64,000 bases of DNA, taken from the NCBI RefSeq assembly GCF_002688585.1, contig NZ_CP024034.1, positions 1-64,000 of the forward strand, in the 5' to 3' direction. Shown piece after piece: positions 39,180-47,001 of the stretch (position 1 is the stretch's first letter; the number at the start of each line of letters is the position of its first letter). Under the pieces are notes generated by a model. It had not been told where the DNA came from, made no database searches, and saw only the letters and a list, made by a program, of their open reading frames with translations. Origin of the DNA: Candidatus Fonsibacter ubiquis (lineage in GTDB: Bacteria; Pseudomonadota; Alphaproteobacteria; Pelagibacterales; Pelagibacteraceae). The position numbers were made by a program, and so were the translations under genes.

Positions 39180-40157
39180 TTAACCTGTACCAATTAAGAT
39201 TCCGGCAGCTAAAACTAACCCACCGCCCACAACGACTTGTAAAGTTGCTCTAAGAAAAGGCGCTTCCATGTATTTATTTTGAATCCAAACAATCGCCCAT
39301 AATTCAAAAAATACTATAATCATTGCAAGGATAGTTGCGGTCCAAAAATGTGGAATCAAATAGGGAAGTGCGTGACCTAATCCACCAACAGCAGTCATTA
39401 TTCCGCATGCAAGCCCGCGTTTTACAGGCGAACCTCTTCCTGAAATTACTCCATCATCAGATACTGCCTCTGTAAGCCCCATGGATATTCCAGCCCCAAC
39501 GGATGCTGCTAGACCAACAACAAAAGTTGTCCATGTATCTTGTGTTGCAAAGGCTGTTGCAAAAATTGGAGCAAGTGTAGAAACGGAGCCATCCATTAAT
39601 CCAGCTAAACCAGGCTGAACCCAAGTTAAAATAAATTGTCTTTTTGCAGTTCTAGCTTCTATTTCTTTTGTATCTCCGGCCGCATGCTTTTCAATAAGAT
39701 TGTCAGCAGCAACTGTGTGGCCAGCCTCAGCAGCTGCCAAGTCACCAAGTAATTTTCTTGTTGATGCGTCAGTGCTCATTTGAGCAGCTTTCATGTAAAA
39801 ATTATATGCATCACGTTCCATCATTTCAGACTCGAGTCTAATTCTATCAATGCTTAGATTTTTCATTAACCAAACAGGTTTTCGATTATAAAAACCAGAA
39901 ACATGGTCTCTTCTTATTAATGGAATATTATCTCCAAATCTTTTTTTAAAGGTATCAAGCAACAATTTTCTGTGAGAGTCCTCAACTCTTGCCATGTCAT
40001 GGAATATTTTGGATGTATCTGGATAATCGTTTTTTAAATGCTCAGCATAGTTTCTATAAATAGCAGCATCATCTTCCTCAGACGATATTGCTAAAGCTAG
40101 TATTTCTTTCTCACTAAGATCTGAAAATTTTTTTCTAAAACCAAAACCAGGTATCAT
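39180..40157 (-). CDS. mbfA: Ferritin-like plus VIT1/CCC1 membrane protein, MbfA type iron exporter
   Basis: The 325-residue protein fuses an N-terminal ferritin-like di-iron domain (about 15-165; ISSEEDDAAIYRNYAEH, a second glutamate set at ARVEDSHRKL and a third at AAAEAGHTVAAD) to a C-terminal VIT1/CCC1 membrane domain with four to five helices (GLAGLMDGSVSTLAPIF, VGAGISMGLTEAVSDDG). This architecture is membrane-bound ferritin A, which in Agrobacterium and Bradyrhizobium exports iron and protects against peroxide. It follows the FTR1 permease by 43 bases on the same strand. The gene name rests on architecture. Confidence 0.88.
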   Translation of the reverse strand: MIPGFGFRKKFSDLSEKEILALAISSEEDDAAIYRNYAEHLKNDYPDTSKIFHDMARVEDSHRKLLLDTFKKRFGDNIPLIRRDHVSGFYNRKPVWLMKNLSIDRIRLESEMMERDAYNFYMKAAQMSTDASTRKLLGDLAAAEAGHTVAADNLIEKHAAGDTKEIEARTAKRQFILTWVQPGLAGLMDGSVSTLAPIFATAFATQDTWTTFVVGLAASVGAGISMGLTEAVSDDGVISGRGSPVKRGLACGIMTAVGGLGHALPYLIPHFWTATILAMIIVFFELWAIVWIQNKYMEAPFLRATLQVVVGGGLVLAAGILIGTG

Positions 40158-40200
40158 TGATATAATTTTTACTCTAAATTATTAATTTTTTGATTAATAA

Positions 40201-40848
40201 TTAGATTATCTTAAGCTCACGAAGGCCTGCATATAATTCTTTAGTGCCTTCATAACCAAAATAAATTGAAAGCATTAATAATAAAATACTGGAAACTCTA
40301 AAAAAAACTCCAATTGGAAGAACTTTTGTGATTTTTTTGAGTCCTAAATAAACAAAAATTAATGCAAAAGTACCAGTTGCCGCCCCAGCAATTACTGGAA
40401 CCGTACTATAAATAGCCGAGGTAAATAATGCTGCGTAAAATAAAACTATTTCAAAACCCTCTCTGATAATTGCAAAAAAAACGGTCAAAGATAAAAAGAT
40501 TGGATTTCCTGTAGCAACAGCTTTGTCGACTTCTCCTTCAACATGCTTTTTTGCGTTGTGACTGAAGTAAGCAACATAAGCAAGCATTCCAGAAGCAATT
40601 AACATTACTGAACCTTCAAATATTTCTTCATGGGCGTGGGTGATCGCAGCAATTTGTTTTACTGCTAAGGCAAGAATTAATGATGCAACAACACCTGCAA
40701 CCAAGCCCCACATAACCGCTGGACGCTGATGTCTGGCATTTACTTTATCTAGATATGTGAAAACTAATATTGCAATTAATAAAGCTTCAAATCCCTCACG
40801 AAAAAGAATGAAAAAAGAACTAAGATAAGGCGCTAAAGATTCGTACAT
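40201..40848 (-). CDS. FTR1/EfeU-family iron permease
   Basis: This ferric/ferrous iron permease of the OFeT family has 215 residues and about six helices. Both iron-binding REGFE motifs are intact: FILFREGFEALLIA in helix 1 and AIIREGFEIVLFY in helix 4. E. coli EfeU is about 276 residues with seven helices, so this is a compact member. The periplasmic partners EfeO and EfeB are not adjacent. It precedes mbfA in one operon, pairing import with export or storage. A perfect inverted repeat lies nine bases upstream of the ATG. Confidence 0.88.
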   Translation of the reverse strand: MYESLAPYLSSFFILFREGFEALLIAILVFTYLDKVNARHQRPAVMWGLVAGVVASLILALAVKQIAAITHAHEEIFEGSVMLIASGMLAYVAYFSHNAKKHVEGEVDKAVATGNPIFLSLTVFFAIIREGFEIVLFYAALFTSAIYSTVPVIAGAATGTFALIFVYLGLKKITKVLPIGVFFRVSSILLLMLSIYFGYEGTKELYAGLRELKII

Positions 40849-40856
40849 AGTTAAAG

Positions 40857-40881
40857 TTTGCTATGGTTATTTAATAGCAAA
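40857..40881 (-). promoter_or_regulatory. Perfect inverted repeat upstream of the FTR1-mbfA operon (candidate iron operator)
   Basis: Eight-base arms TTTGCTAT and ATAGCAAA flank a nine-base spacer. The element starts nine bases before the FTR1 ATG, placing it over or just after the likely promoter. It does not match the Irr ICE, RirA IRO (TGA-N9-TCA) or Mur/Fur consensus that I know, although TTTGC/GCAAA half-sites occur in the Fur/Mur families in the opposite orientation. It could also form a hairpin in the leader. Function as an operator is inferred from its position and symmetry. Confidence 0.45.
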
Positions 40882-40997
40882 TTAAAAGTCAATTGTGAAA
40901 AAAAATATTATCAATTAATTCTGAGTAAATTAGTAGGAATAGTGATTGATTTTAAAGAAAAAAAATAACTCCAAACTCAATTTGTCGCATTTAAAAA

Positions 40998-41660
40998 TTA
41001 TTTATCTAATTTTTTCCAAATAAAATAAGTGTTTAGAAAAAATAAGTTCATTAACAAAAAGTAATTCCACTGGATTATATTTTTAACATACCAGGACGTA
41101 GTAAAAGAAAAAATATCTATTAATAAAATTATTATAATTCCACATGTAATTAGTAATACGTTATAATAAAAATTTATATTTATAATTTTGCTAGAAATTA
41201 TAACTTGATAGTCATTTTTTATTTTAAGGTAAGTCAAAATTATTAAAAATTGTGAAATGATTAAAGAAATAATATAAATAAAAATTCCACCTCTTCGCAT
41301 AAATCTCCATATCTCCGATCCTTCAACGCCTAAAAAAATTATATAAACCAATAATGAAAAGCTTGAGACTAAGCCTGATAATAATATTAGATTTAAATAT
41401 ATTTTATTTAATAAGAACTTTTTAAAAATTCTATAATGTTCAAAAAAATATGCGATCATTAAAATCATAGTAATGATCATCATAGGTTTAAATAACAAAA
41501 CTACAGGATATGATCTGCCAACCCGACTTATTGAATAACATCCATTTATGAAAGGATTACAGAGGTCTAAAATATTTAGATAGATTGTTGTGATAAGACA
41601 AAGAATGATCGTAACACTTGGAATAATAAATAATCCAAGACTTAACCTTTTAAGCAACAT
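40998..41660 (-). CDS. Polytopic membrane protein, unknown
   Basis: This is a 220-residue protein with about six hydrophobic helices starting MLLKRLSLGLFIIPSVTIIL. A loop after helix 1 carries a pair of cysteines (LDLCNPFINGCYSISRVGRSYP) that could form a disulfide outside the membrane. I do not recognise a family with certainty; the layout vaguely recalls Frag1/DRAM-type proteins. Its ATG overlaps the DUF2721 stop by one base, so the two are in one operon. It ends about 140 bases after the FTR1 start region on the same strand. Confidence 0.6.
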   Translation of the reverse strand: MLLKRLSLGLFIIPSVTIILCLITTIYLNILDLCNPFINGCYSISRVGRSYPVVLLFKPMMIITMILMIAYFFEHYRIFKKFLLNKIYLNLILLSGLVSSFSLLVYIIFLGVEGSEIWRFMRRGGIFIYIISLIISQFLIILTYLKIKNDYQVIISSKIININFYYNVLLITCGIIIILLIDIFSFTTSWYVKNIIQWNYFLLMNLFFLNTYFIWKKLDK

Positions 41661-42088
41661 TAAAAGATATTATCTTCTTTATCTTTTAAATCAGTTAAAT
41701 GATATTCTAGCGCTCTAGCAGACATTTGAACTTCTATTATAAAAAGAATTATTGCAATTCCAAATAGTCCAACGGCTAAACCAAAACAATTTAACGAGAT
41801 ATTTGACTCTTCAATGTATCCAAAAAAAATAGTTAGTAAATTTGTGAAGAGAGCTAGTCCAGATAATGTTTGAATAAGTTTTATAAGTTTAATTCTGTAA
41901 GTAAGAGTTTTGATCTGGGCTATATAACGTCTACCCATTACATCTTTTGTATCTATTTTTTTTTCAATAATTTCAGCATGAATCTTTCTAACTAATGCGG
42001 CGCAGCTATTATAACGATGAGTAAAATTAGTCATCATTAATGGAATAGCAGGAAATAATAACGCTGGATAAATAATGAAGTTTTCCAT
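41660..42088 (-). CDS. DUF2721 family membrane protein
   Basis: The protein has 142 residues and three hydrophobic segments (about 5-18, 75-93, 97-120). The order is helix, a basic amphipathic region with RKIHAEIIEKK and KTLTYRIKLIKLIQ, then two helices and an acidic tail (VQMSARALEYHLTDLKDKE), which matches DUF2721. The function is unknown. It is flanked by a 44-residue membrane ORF upstream and an unknown membrane protein downstream, all on the minus strand. Confidence 0.75.
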   Translation of the reverse strand: MENFIIYPALLFPAIPLMMTNFTHRYNSCAALVRKIHAEIIEKKIDTKDVMGRRYIAQIKTLTYRIKLIKLIQTLSGLALFTNLLTIFFGYIEESNISLNCFGLAVGLFGIAIILFIIEVQMSARALEYHLTDLKDKEDNIF

Positions 42089-42112
42089 TAAATTTTAAAA
42101 AATATTAATTTT

Positions 42113-42247
42113 TTAAATATCTGTAAAAGTTCCTGTTCTAGGATCTCTTTTTAATTCTCTAACTTTGTTCTGTTTTTTTCCTCTAAAATAAAGAAAAAAC
42201 ATTGCTGCAATTAAAAAAACAATTAAAGTAATTAAATATTTTGTCAT
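42113..42247 (-). CDS. Small membrane protein, unknown (44 residues)
   Basis: The frame encodes MTKYLITLIVFLIAAMFFLY followed by a basic segment and RDPRTGTFTDI at the C-terminus. One membrane helix spans about residues 4-20 with a cytoplasmic basic tail. The C-terminal RDPRTGTFT has a conserved-looking turn-rich pattern. It precedes the DUF2721 gene by 24 bases on the same strand, so it may be the first gene of that operon. Coding support is the intact frame, the ATG and the membrane-protein composition only. Confidence 0.5.
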   Translation of the reverse strand: MTKYLITLIVFLIAAMFFLYFRGKKQNKVRELKRDPRTGTFTDI

Positions 42248-42303
42248 TTTTATAGATTAATTATTAATTATGACTATTCGAAGTCAACCGCTAGACTAAT
42301 ATA

Positions 42304-42855
42304 ATGCAAGTAAGATCGATAATTTTAGTATGCCTACTAACTCTAGTAAGCTTTTTTCCAGCTTTGGCAGATGAGACAAGAATTATCAAAGAATTAAAAG
42401 AGGGTGGTAAATTAATTCTTATTCGCCATTCAGATGCCCCTGGAACGGGAGACCCTGCAAATTTTAATATAAATGATTGTAAAACCCAACGAAATTTATC
42501 ATCAAATGGTATTGAACAAGCAAAACGTATGGGTGAATTTTTTATAAAAAATAATATTCCTTTTGAAAAAGTTTATTCTTCTGAATATTGCAGATGTAAA
42601 GATACAGCAAAGTATGCATTTAAAAATTTTGAAACTTTTTCTGGTTTAAATTCTACCTTTGCAGATCCAAGCAAAACCCCTGCTTATATAAAAAGAACAA
42701 AAGAGTTTATTGAAAAACTAGATAAAAATAAAAATTATATATTTGTTGCCCATCACACAACAATTCAAGGACTAGTGGATAAATTTGCAAGTTCAGGTGA
42801 GATGATAATAGTGGATAGATCTTATAAATTTTTAGGCAGCTTTAAAGTTAATTAG
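42304..42855 (+). CDS. Histidine phosphatase family protein, exported
   Basis: This is a 183-residue phosphoglycerate-mutase-like/SixA-like phosphatase. An N-terminal signal peptide (SIILVCLLTLVSFFPALA, cleavage near residue 22) suggests periplasmic location. The catalytic RH motif is LILIRHSDAPGTGD, a second arginine lies in SSEYCRCKDTA, and the second histidine is in FVAHHTTIQGL. The RHSD replaces the common RHGE. The substrate is unknown; exported members include phytase-like or lipopolysaccharide phosphatases. It is monocistronic. Confidence 0.85.
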   Translation: MQVRSIILVCLLTLVSFFPALADETRIIKELKEGGKLILIRHSDAPGTGDPANFNINDCKTQRNLSSNGIEQAKRMGEFFIKNNIPFEKVYSSEYCRCKDTAKYAFKNFETFSGLNSTFADPSKTPAYIKRTKEFIEKLDKNKNYIFVAHHTTIQGLVDKFASSGEMIIVDRSYKFLGSFKVN

Positions 42856-42887
42856 CATACCTCATTTTCCAACATTGCATTAGTTAG

Positions 42888-42906
42888 TTATGCATTTTGG
42901 ATATAA
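42888..42906 (+). promoter_or_regulatory. Candidate LysR-type dyad upstream of the miniature LysR gene
   Basis: TTAT-N11-ATAA fits the T-N11-A rule of LysR-type regulators and ends nine bases before the ATG of the LysR-like gene. The ten bases GTTATGCATT at 42887-42896 recur exactly at 43183-43192, just in front of the second dyad upstream of glnK. The AT-only arms could arise by chance; the shared ten-mer and matching geometry make autoregulation plausible. Confidence 0.4.
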
Positions 42907-42915
42907 ATTTTTTTC

Positions 42916-43173
42916 ATGAATTGGGAAAAGCTAAAAGTTTTTAAAAAAGTAGCTAAAGCAGGAAGTTTTTTAACAGCATCGAGGCAGGATAATAAATCTC
43001 AATCAACTTTTTCACGCGCTGTAATGGATTTAGAGAAAGAAATAAATCAAAAACTTTTTAATAGAACAAGCAAAGGAGTTATACCAACTTTGCATGGCAA
43101 TACACTTTTAGATTTAGTTAATGATTTCTCCAGTAAACTAAATCAATTTAGAAATAATATTAGAAAAAATTAA
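42916..43173 (+). CDS. Stand-alone LysR-type DNA-binding domain protein
   Basis: The 85-residue protein consists only of the winged helix-turn-helix of LysR-type regulators: MNWEKLKVFKKVAKAGSFLTAS, SQSTFSRAVMDLEKEINQKLF and NRTSKGVIPTLHGNTLLDLV, followed by part of the linker helix. The usual 200-residue effector-binding domain is absent; the frame ends at a TAA with no LysR-like remnant in the next 110 bases. It is therefore either a purpose-made mini-regulator or an old truncation. The DNA-binding part shows no damage. It sits directly upstream of glnK-amtB on the same strand. Confidence 0.8.
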   Translation: MNWEKLKVFKKVAKAGSFLTASRQDNKSQSTFSRAVMDLEKEINQKLFNRTSKGVIPTLHGNTLLDLVNDFSSKLNQFRNNIRKN

Positions 43174-43189
43174 TTTTTTTTGGTTATGC

Positions 43190-43208
43190 ATTCTGATCAT
43201 ATCTGAAT
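43190..43208 (+). promoter_or_regulatory. Candidate LysR-type box upstream of glnK
   Basis: ATTC-N11-GAAT is an exact T-N11-A dyad with four-base arms. One more pairing inside is imperfect. It lies in the 112-base gap between the mini-LysR gene and glnK, 78 bases before the glnK ATG, a usual distance for a recognition site. It is preceded by the same GTTATGCATT found upstream of the mini-LysR gene. I found no sigma-54 type TGGCAC-N5-TTGCA in the gap. Confidence 0.45.
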
Positions 43209-43285
43209 CATTGAATGGTCATTTCATTTTAAAAAAAATCTTTGTTACTCCATAATTAATTTAAATAAACAAAACAGGGAGTATT

Positions 43286-43624
43286 ATGAAACTAATTACT
43301 GCAATCATAAAACCTGAGCAGGCAGATAATGTTAAGAAGGCTCTTAACAAAATCGGCGTTGACGGGTTGACGATGACAGATGTCAAAGGATATGGGAGGC
43401 AGAAAGGTCACACAGAATTTTATCGAGGTTCTGAATACGAGGTTGCTTTTCTTCCAAAAACAAAACTAGAAATAGCTGTATCGAGTAAAAAATATACAAA
43501 AGCTTTACAGACTATACTTAAGACTGCAAAGACCGGAAAAATTGGTGATGGAAAAATTTTCGTAACTAATTTGAGCCAAGTTATTCGCGTTCGAACAGGT
43601 GAAAAAGGAGATAAAGCAATATGA
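43286..43624 (+). CDS. glnK: Nitrogen regulatory PII protein GlnK
   Basis: PII proteins sense 2-oxoglutarate, ATP/ADP and uridylylation, and GlnK plugs AmtB. It has 112 residues, the normal size. The N-terminus MKLITAIIKPEQADNVKKAL and the T-loop FYRGSEYEVAFLPK are typical; the modifiable Tyr51 is present. The C-terminal signature is TGKIGDGKIFV. AGGGAG lies four bases before the ATG, an unusually close Shine-Dalgarno. It overlaps amtB (ATGA) so the pair is coupled. No GlnD uridylyltransferase is in the window. Confidence 0.97.
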   Translation: MKLITAIIKPEQADNVKKALNKIGVDGLTMTDVKGYGRQKGHTEFYRGSEYEVAFLPKTKLEIAVSSKKYTKALQTILKTAKTGKIGDGKIFVTNLSQVIRVRTGEKGDKAI

Positions 43625-44883
43625 TTAAACTAATATCAAAGATTTCATTGTTTTTAGTAATTTTATTACAATCAAGTCTAGCTTTTGCACAAACTAAACC
43701 GGTTTTAAATTCTGGTGATGCTTCGTGGATGTTAACAAGCACCGCGCTTGTACTATTAATGACTATTCCAGGTCTTGCTTTATTTTATGGAGGATTAGTT
43801 GGTAAAAAAAATGTTGTCTCAACAATAAGTCAGTCATTTATGATCACATGTGTTGTAACACTTATGTGGTTTATATGTGGATACTCACTTACATTTGGTG
43901 AAGGAAATTTATTCATTGGTGACTTTTCAAAAACTTTCCTTAAGGGAGTAGAAGTTGCTGGTTTGACAATGACGATTCCAGAGTCAGTATTCGTTGTTTA
44001 TCAATTAACTTTTGCAATAATTACAGTAGCACTTATTTGTGGATCAGTAGTTGAGAGAATAAATTTTGGTGCTTTATTTGTGTTTGTAATATTGTGGATC
44101 ACTTTAGTTTACGCTCCGATTGGTCACATGGTTTGGGGTGGCGGTTATCTTTCTAAAATGGGAGTTTTAGATTTTGCTGGCGGAACTGTAGTTCACATTA
44201 ACTCAGGAATTGCAGGATTAGTTGCTGCAATTGTTATTGGAAAAAGAAAATCTAAAGTCAGACCTCACAATGTTGCATTAACAATGATCGGAGCATCTAT
44301 GCTCTGGGTTGGTTGGTTTGGTTTTAATGCTGGTTCAGCGGTTGCTGCAAACGGTAGTGCTGGAATGGCAATGTTAGTAACTCAAATTGCAGCAGCAAGC
44401 GCAGGTATCGCTTGGATGTTTGCAGAATGGTTTACAGGTGAGAAAAAACCAAGTCTTCTTGGACTGTGCTCAGGTGCCGTTGCAGGTTTAGTTGCAATTA
44501 CTCCAGCCGCTGGCTTTGTTAGTCCAGTAGGAGCATTTTTCATCGGCTTAATTTCTGGGGTTCTATGTTTCCTTGCTTGCACAAAATTAAAGAGTGCACT
44601 TGGCTACGATGATGCCTTAGACGTTTTTGGTATACATGCTTTTGGTGGTGCTGTAGGTGCAGTGTTGACCGGTGTGTTTGCTGCAAAGGCAGTTGGCGGA
44701 GTAGAGGGTGGATTTGATCAAGTTAAATTACAATTATTAGGTGTTGGTGTGACAGTGCTTTATACAACTGTTGTAACTTACATTATTTTAAAAGTTGTAA
44801 ATTTGATTACGCCTTTAAGAGCTTCGGATACTGAGGAAAGAGAAGGTTTGGATCTTTCTCAGCACGGTGAACAAATAAGTTAA
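43621..44883 (+). CDS. amtB: Ammonium transporter AmtB
   Basis: This is a trimeric ammonium channel in the inner membrane. It has 420 residues. An N-terminal signal-peptide-like helix (ISLFLVILLQSSLAFAQ) is followed by eleven helices starting DASWMLTSTALVLLMTIPGLALFYGGLV (only GLALFYGGLV needed for recognition). The conserved pore histidines occur in GGTVVHINSGIAGL and FGIHAFGGAVGA, and the periplasmic recruitment site in PIGHMVWGGGYL. The C-terminal tail ends ERE-GLDLSQHGE, the GlnK-contact region. A strong terminator follows. Confidence 0.97.
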   Translation: MIKLISKISLFLVILLQSSLAFAQTKPVLNSGDASWMLTSTALVLLMTIPGLALFYGGLVGKKNVVSTISQSFMITCVVTLMWFICGYSLTFGEGNLFIGDFSKTFLKGVEVAGLTMTIPESVFVVYQLTFAIITVALICGSVVERINFGALFVFVILWITLVYAPIGHMVWGGGYLSKMGVLDFAGGTVVHINSGIAGLVAAIVIGKRKSKVRPHNVALTMIGASMLWVGWFGFNAGSAVAANGSAGMAMLVTQIAAASAGIAWMFAEWFTGEKKPSLLGLCSGAVAGLVAITPAAGFVSPVGAFFIGLISGVLCFLACTKLKSALGYDDALDVFGIHAFGGAVGAVLTGVFAAKAVGGVEGGFDQVKLQLLGVGVTVLYTTVVTYIILKVVNLITPLRASDTEEREGLDLSQHGEQIS

Positions 44884-44917
44884 GTTATAACCCCTTTATA
44901 AACTTACTTAAATAATT

Positions 44918-44946
44918 GGGCCTAGATTTTAATCTAGGCCCTTTTT
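44918..44946 (+). terminator. Rho-independent terminator after amtB
   Basis: A perfect 11-bp stem (GGGCCTAGATT / AATCTAGGCCC) with a two-base TT loop is followed by TTTTT. It is the strongest hairpin I saw in the window and far more GC-rich than its surroundings. It lies between convergent amtB and kup; on the minus strand it has only a weak T-run (AATTATTT), so it mainly serves glnK-amtB but may also act for kup. Confidence 0.9.
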
Positions 44947-44948
44947 AT

Positions 44949-46814
44949 TTAAATCTCGATAACTCCACCTATTTCAACAGTTCGATCTTTAGGAATTTTA
45001 TAATATTCTGTTGCACCAAGCATTGTTCGATGCATTAAAATAAATAATCTTGAAAATATATTTGTATTTTTGCTAACAACTTTTACTTTTCCAATAAAGA
45101 AAGAAGTATCTAGCATACTAAATTTAAATTCAGTTGCTCTGATAAGGGCTAGGACTCTTGGGATATTTGGCTCTTCTTGAAAACCATACCTGACAATAAT
45201 ATTATAAAAATTATTTGGATAACGTTTTATTATTACTCTTTCATCATCACCTAGTTTAGGAAAATTAGTAAAACTTAAATGCATAAAAACAATGCGCTTA
45301 TGTAAGATTCTGTTATGTTTTAAATTATGTAGTAATGCCATAGGAACAACTTCAGTGTTGGGTACGAAAAATATTGCAGTACCAGCAACTCTTTTTGGCG
45401 GATTTTTTTTAATTTGAGATAAAAACTTTTTGATTTTTACTGATCCATCCCAACGTGCTTTAAGCATTCTTTCTCTACCGCTAATCCAACTAATCATCAT
45501 TAATACTATTGCAAACGCTATAAGAATTGGAACCCAACCTCCTTCGAAAAATTTAAATAAATTAGATGAGAAGAATGCAATGTCCATAATTAATAAAAAT
45601 AGAAAAATAGGAATAAAAATTAATTTATTCCAACCTCTTACAAAAATAAGTAGGAATGTTGCAAGAATAGTATCAATCAACATAGCCCCAGTTACAGAAA
45701 TTCCATAAGCGGCTGCTAAGTTTTCAGAGCTCTTAAAACCTAATATAAGCAATGCAACTCCAACAAATAAAAGTATGTTAATTTTAGACAAATAAACTTC
45801 ACCATACTCATTAGTAGAAGTATGTTTAATTCTAAGTCTAGGAATATAACCTAATTGAACCGCCTGACTTGTTATTGAAAAAACTCCAGATATTACAGCT
45901 TGAGAAGCGATAATAGTTGCTGTGGATGCTAAAATGATCAGTGGAATTAATGCCCAATCCGGTCCTAATCTAAAAAAAGGATTATCGATGGTTTTAGGAT
46001 CAGAAATTAACAATGCGCCTTGCCCATAATAATTTAGTAGAAGAGCAGGAAAAACTATTATTAACCAAGAAGTTTGAATTGGTTTTCTACCAAAGTGACC
46101 TATATCTGTATAAAGAGCTTCAGCACCAGTTATTGCAAGTACCACGACTCCTAAAATTGTTATTGCAATTCCTTGATGTTTGAACAAAAAATTTAATCCG
46201 TAAATTGGATCTAGAGCTTTTAAAATTTGAGGTTTGTTTAATATTTCAAACAATCCTAAAGCTGCAATAGTGACAAACCAAACTAACATTATAGGTCCAA
46301 AAACTGCACCAACTTTTCCAGTTCCAAACCTTTCAACTGCAAAAAGAATAGAGACAAGTCCTAAAGAAATATAAATAATATAAGGTTCTAAATCAGGTGA
46401 TAAAACTTTTAATCCCTCCACTGCGCTCAAAACAGAAATAGCAGGAGTGATAACGCTATCACCAAAAAATAAAGCAGCACCAATTGTACCAAGTATAGTA
46501 ACTATCCATTTAGTTTTAGGTTTTTTACCTATTTTTCTTATTAATAAAGCTGTTAATGCGAACACACCTCCTTCGCCATGGTTGTCTGCACGCATTATAA
46601 TAAAGATATATTTAATGCTAACCACAATAATTAAAGACCAAGTGATTAAAGATAAAACTCCAAAAACTGAGTTAACAGTTCCAGTGCCACTTTCTTTAGC
46701 GGCTTCTACTGATAGTTTAAGAGCGTAAAGTGGGGACGTTCCTATATCTCCAAACACAACACCAAGTGCTGCAATAATCAAAAGAGGTAGACTTCTACCA
46801 TTTTTATGATTCAT
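44949..46814 (-). CDS. kup: Potassium transporter Kup/Trk-D family
   Basis: Kup is a K+/H+ symporter. This 621-residue protein starts NGRSLPLLIIAALGVVFGDIGTSPLYAL, with the diagnostic GDIGTSPLY. Twelve helices are followed by a cytoplasmic C-terminal domain of about 170 residues that ends PKDRTVEIGGVIEI, the standard family end. I chose the ATG that places SLPxLxxAAxGVVFGD at the usual distance; a TTG ten codons upstream is also open. Upstream, divergent azlC begins about 190 bases away. The terminator after amtB lies directly beyond its stop. Confidence 0.95.
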   Translation of the reverse strand: MNHKNGRSLPLLIIAALGVVFGDIGTSPLYALKLSVEAAKESGTGTVNSVFGVLSLITWSLIIVVSIKYIFIIMRADNHGEGGVFALTALLIRKIGKKPKTKWIVTILGTIGAALFFGDSVITPAISVLSAVEGLKVLSPDLEPYIIYISLGLVSILFAVERFGTGKVGAVFGPIMLVWFVTIAALGLFEILNKPQILKALDPIYGLNFLFKHQGIAITILGVVVLAITGAEALYTDIGHFGRKPIQTSWLIIVFPALLLNYYGQGALLISDPKTIDNPFFRLGPDWALIPLIILASTATIIASQAVISGVFSITSQAVQLGYIPRLRIKHTSTNEYGEVYLSKINILLFVGVALLILGFKSSENLAAAYGISVTGAMLIDTILATFLLIFVRGWNKLIFIPIFLFLLIMDIAFFSSNLFKFFEGGWVPILIAFAIVLMMISWISGRERMLKARWDGSVKIKKFLSQIKKNPPKRVAGTAIFFVPNTEVVPMALLHNLKHNRILHKRIVFMHLSFTNFPKLGDDERVIIKRYPNNFYNIIVRYGFQEEPNIPRVLALIRATEFKFSMLDTSFFIGKVKVVSKNTNIFSRLFILMHRTMLGATEYYKIPKDRTVEIGGVIEI

Positions 46815-47001
46815 GAGGGCTTTATTTATATATAAATTTGGCAAATCTCTAATGATTTGTTTTTCTAACTATAAATTCAGCAAATATCATATATAAAAAT
46901 GTGACTATAAAATACGCTTTACTCAATTACTCGAACAAACAACAAAACTACTTCAACTTAAGCACGAACAACTTATCAATTTAATATTTTATAAAATAAT
47001 A

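Noticed and set aside
42916-43173. Pseudogene call for the LysR-like gene
   Set aside because: The DNA-binding domain has no stop or frameshift and no downstream remnant of an effector domain remains, so I kept it as an intact small gene.
43174-43285. Sigma-54 promoter for glnK-amtB
   Set aside because: No TGGCAC-N5-TTGCA-like pair with correct spacing was found in the gap.
44382-44582. 66-codon frame antisense to amtB
   Set aside because: Shadow of the conserved transporter; no start signal or homology.
45430-46728. Two open frames antisense to kup
   Set aside because: Composition follows the kup frame; no independent evidence of coding.
46815-47001. Regulatory RNA in the kup-azlC gap
   Set aside because: Only a six-base inverted repeat (CAAATC/GATTTG, 46842-46859) was seen; no convincing fold or promoter.
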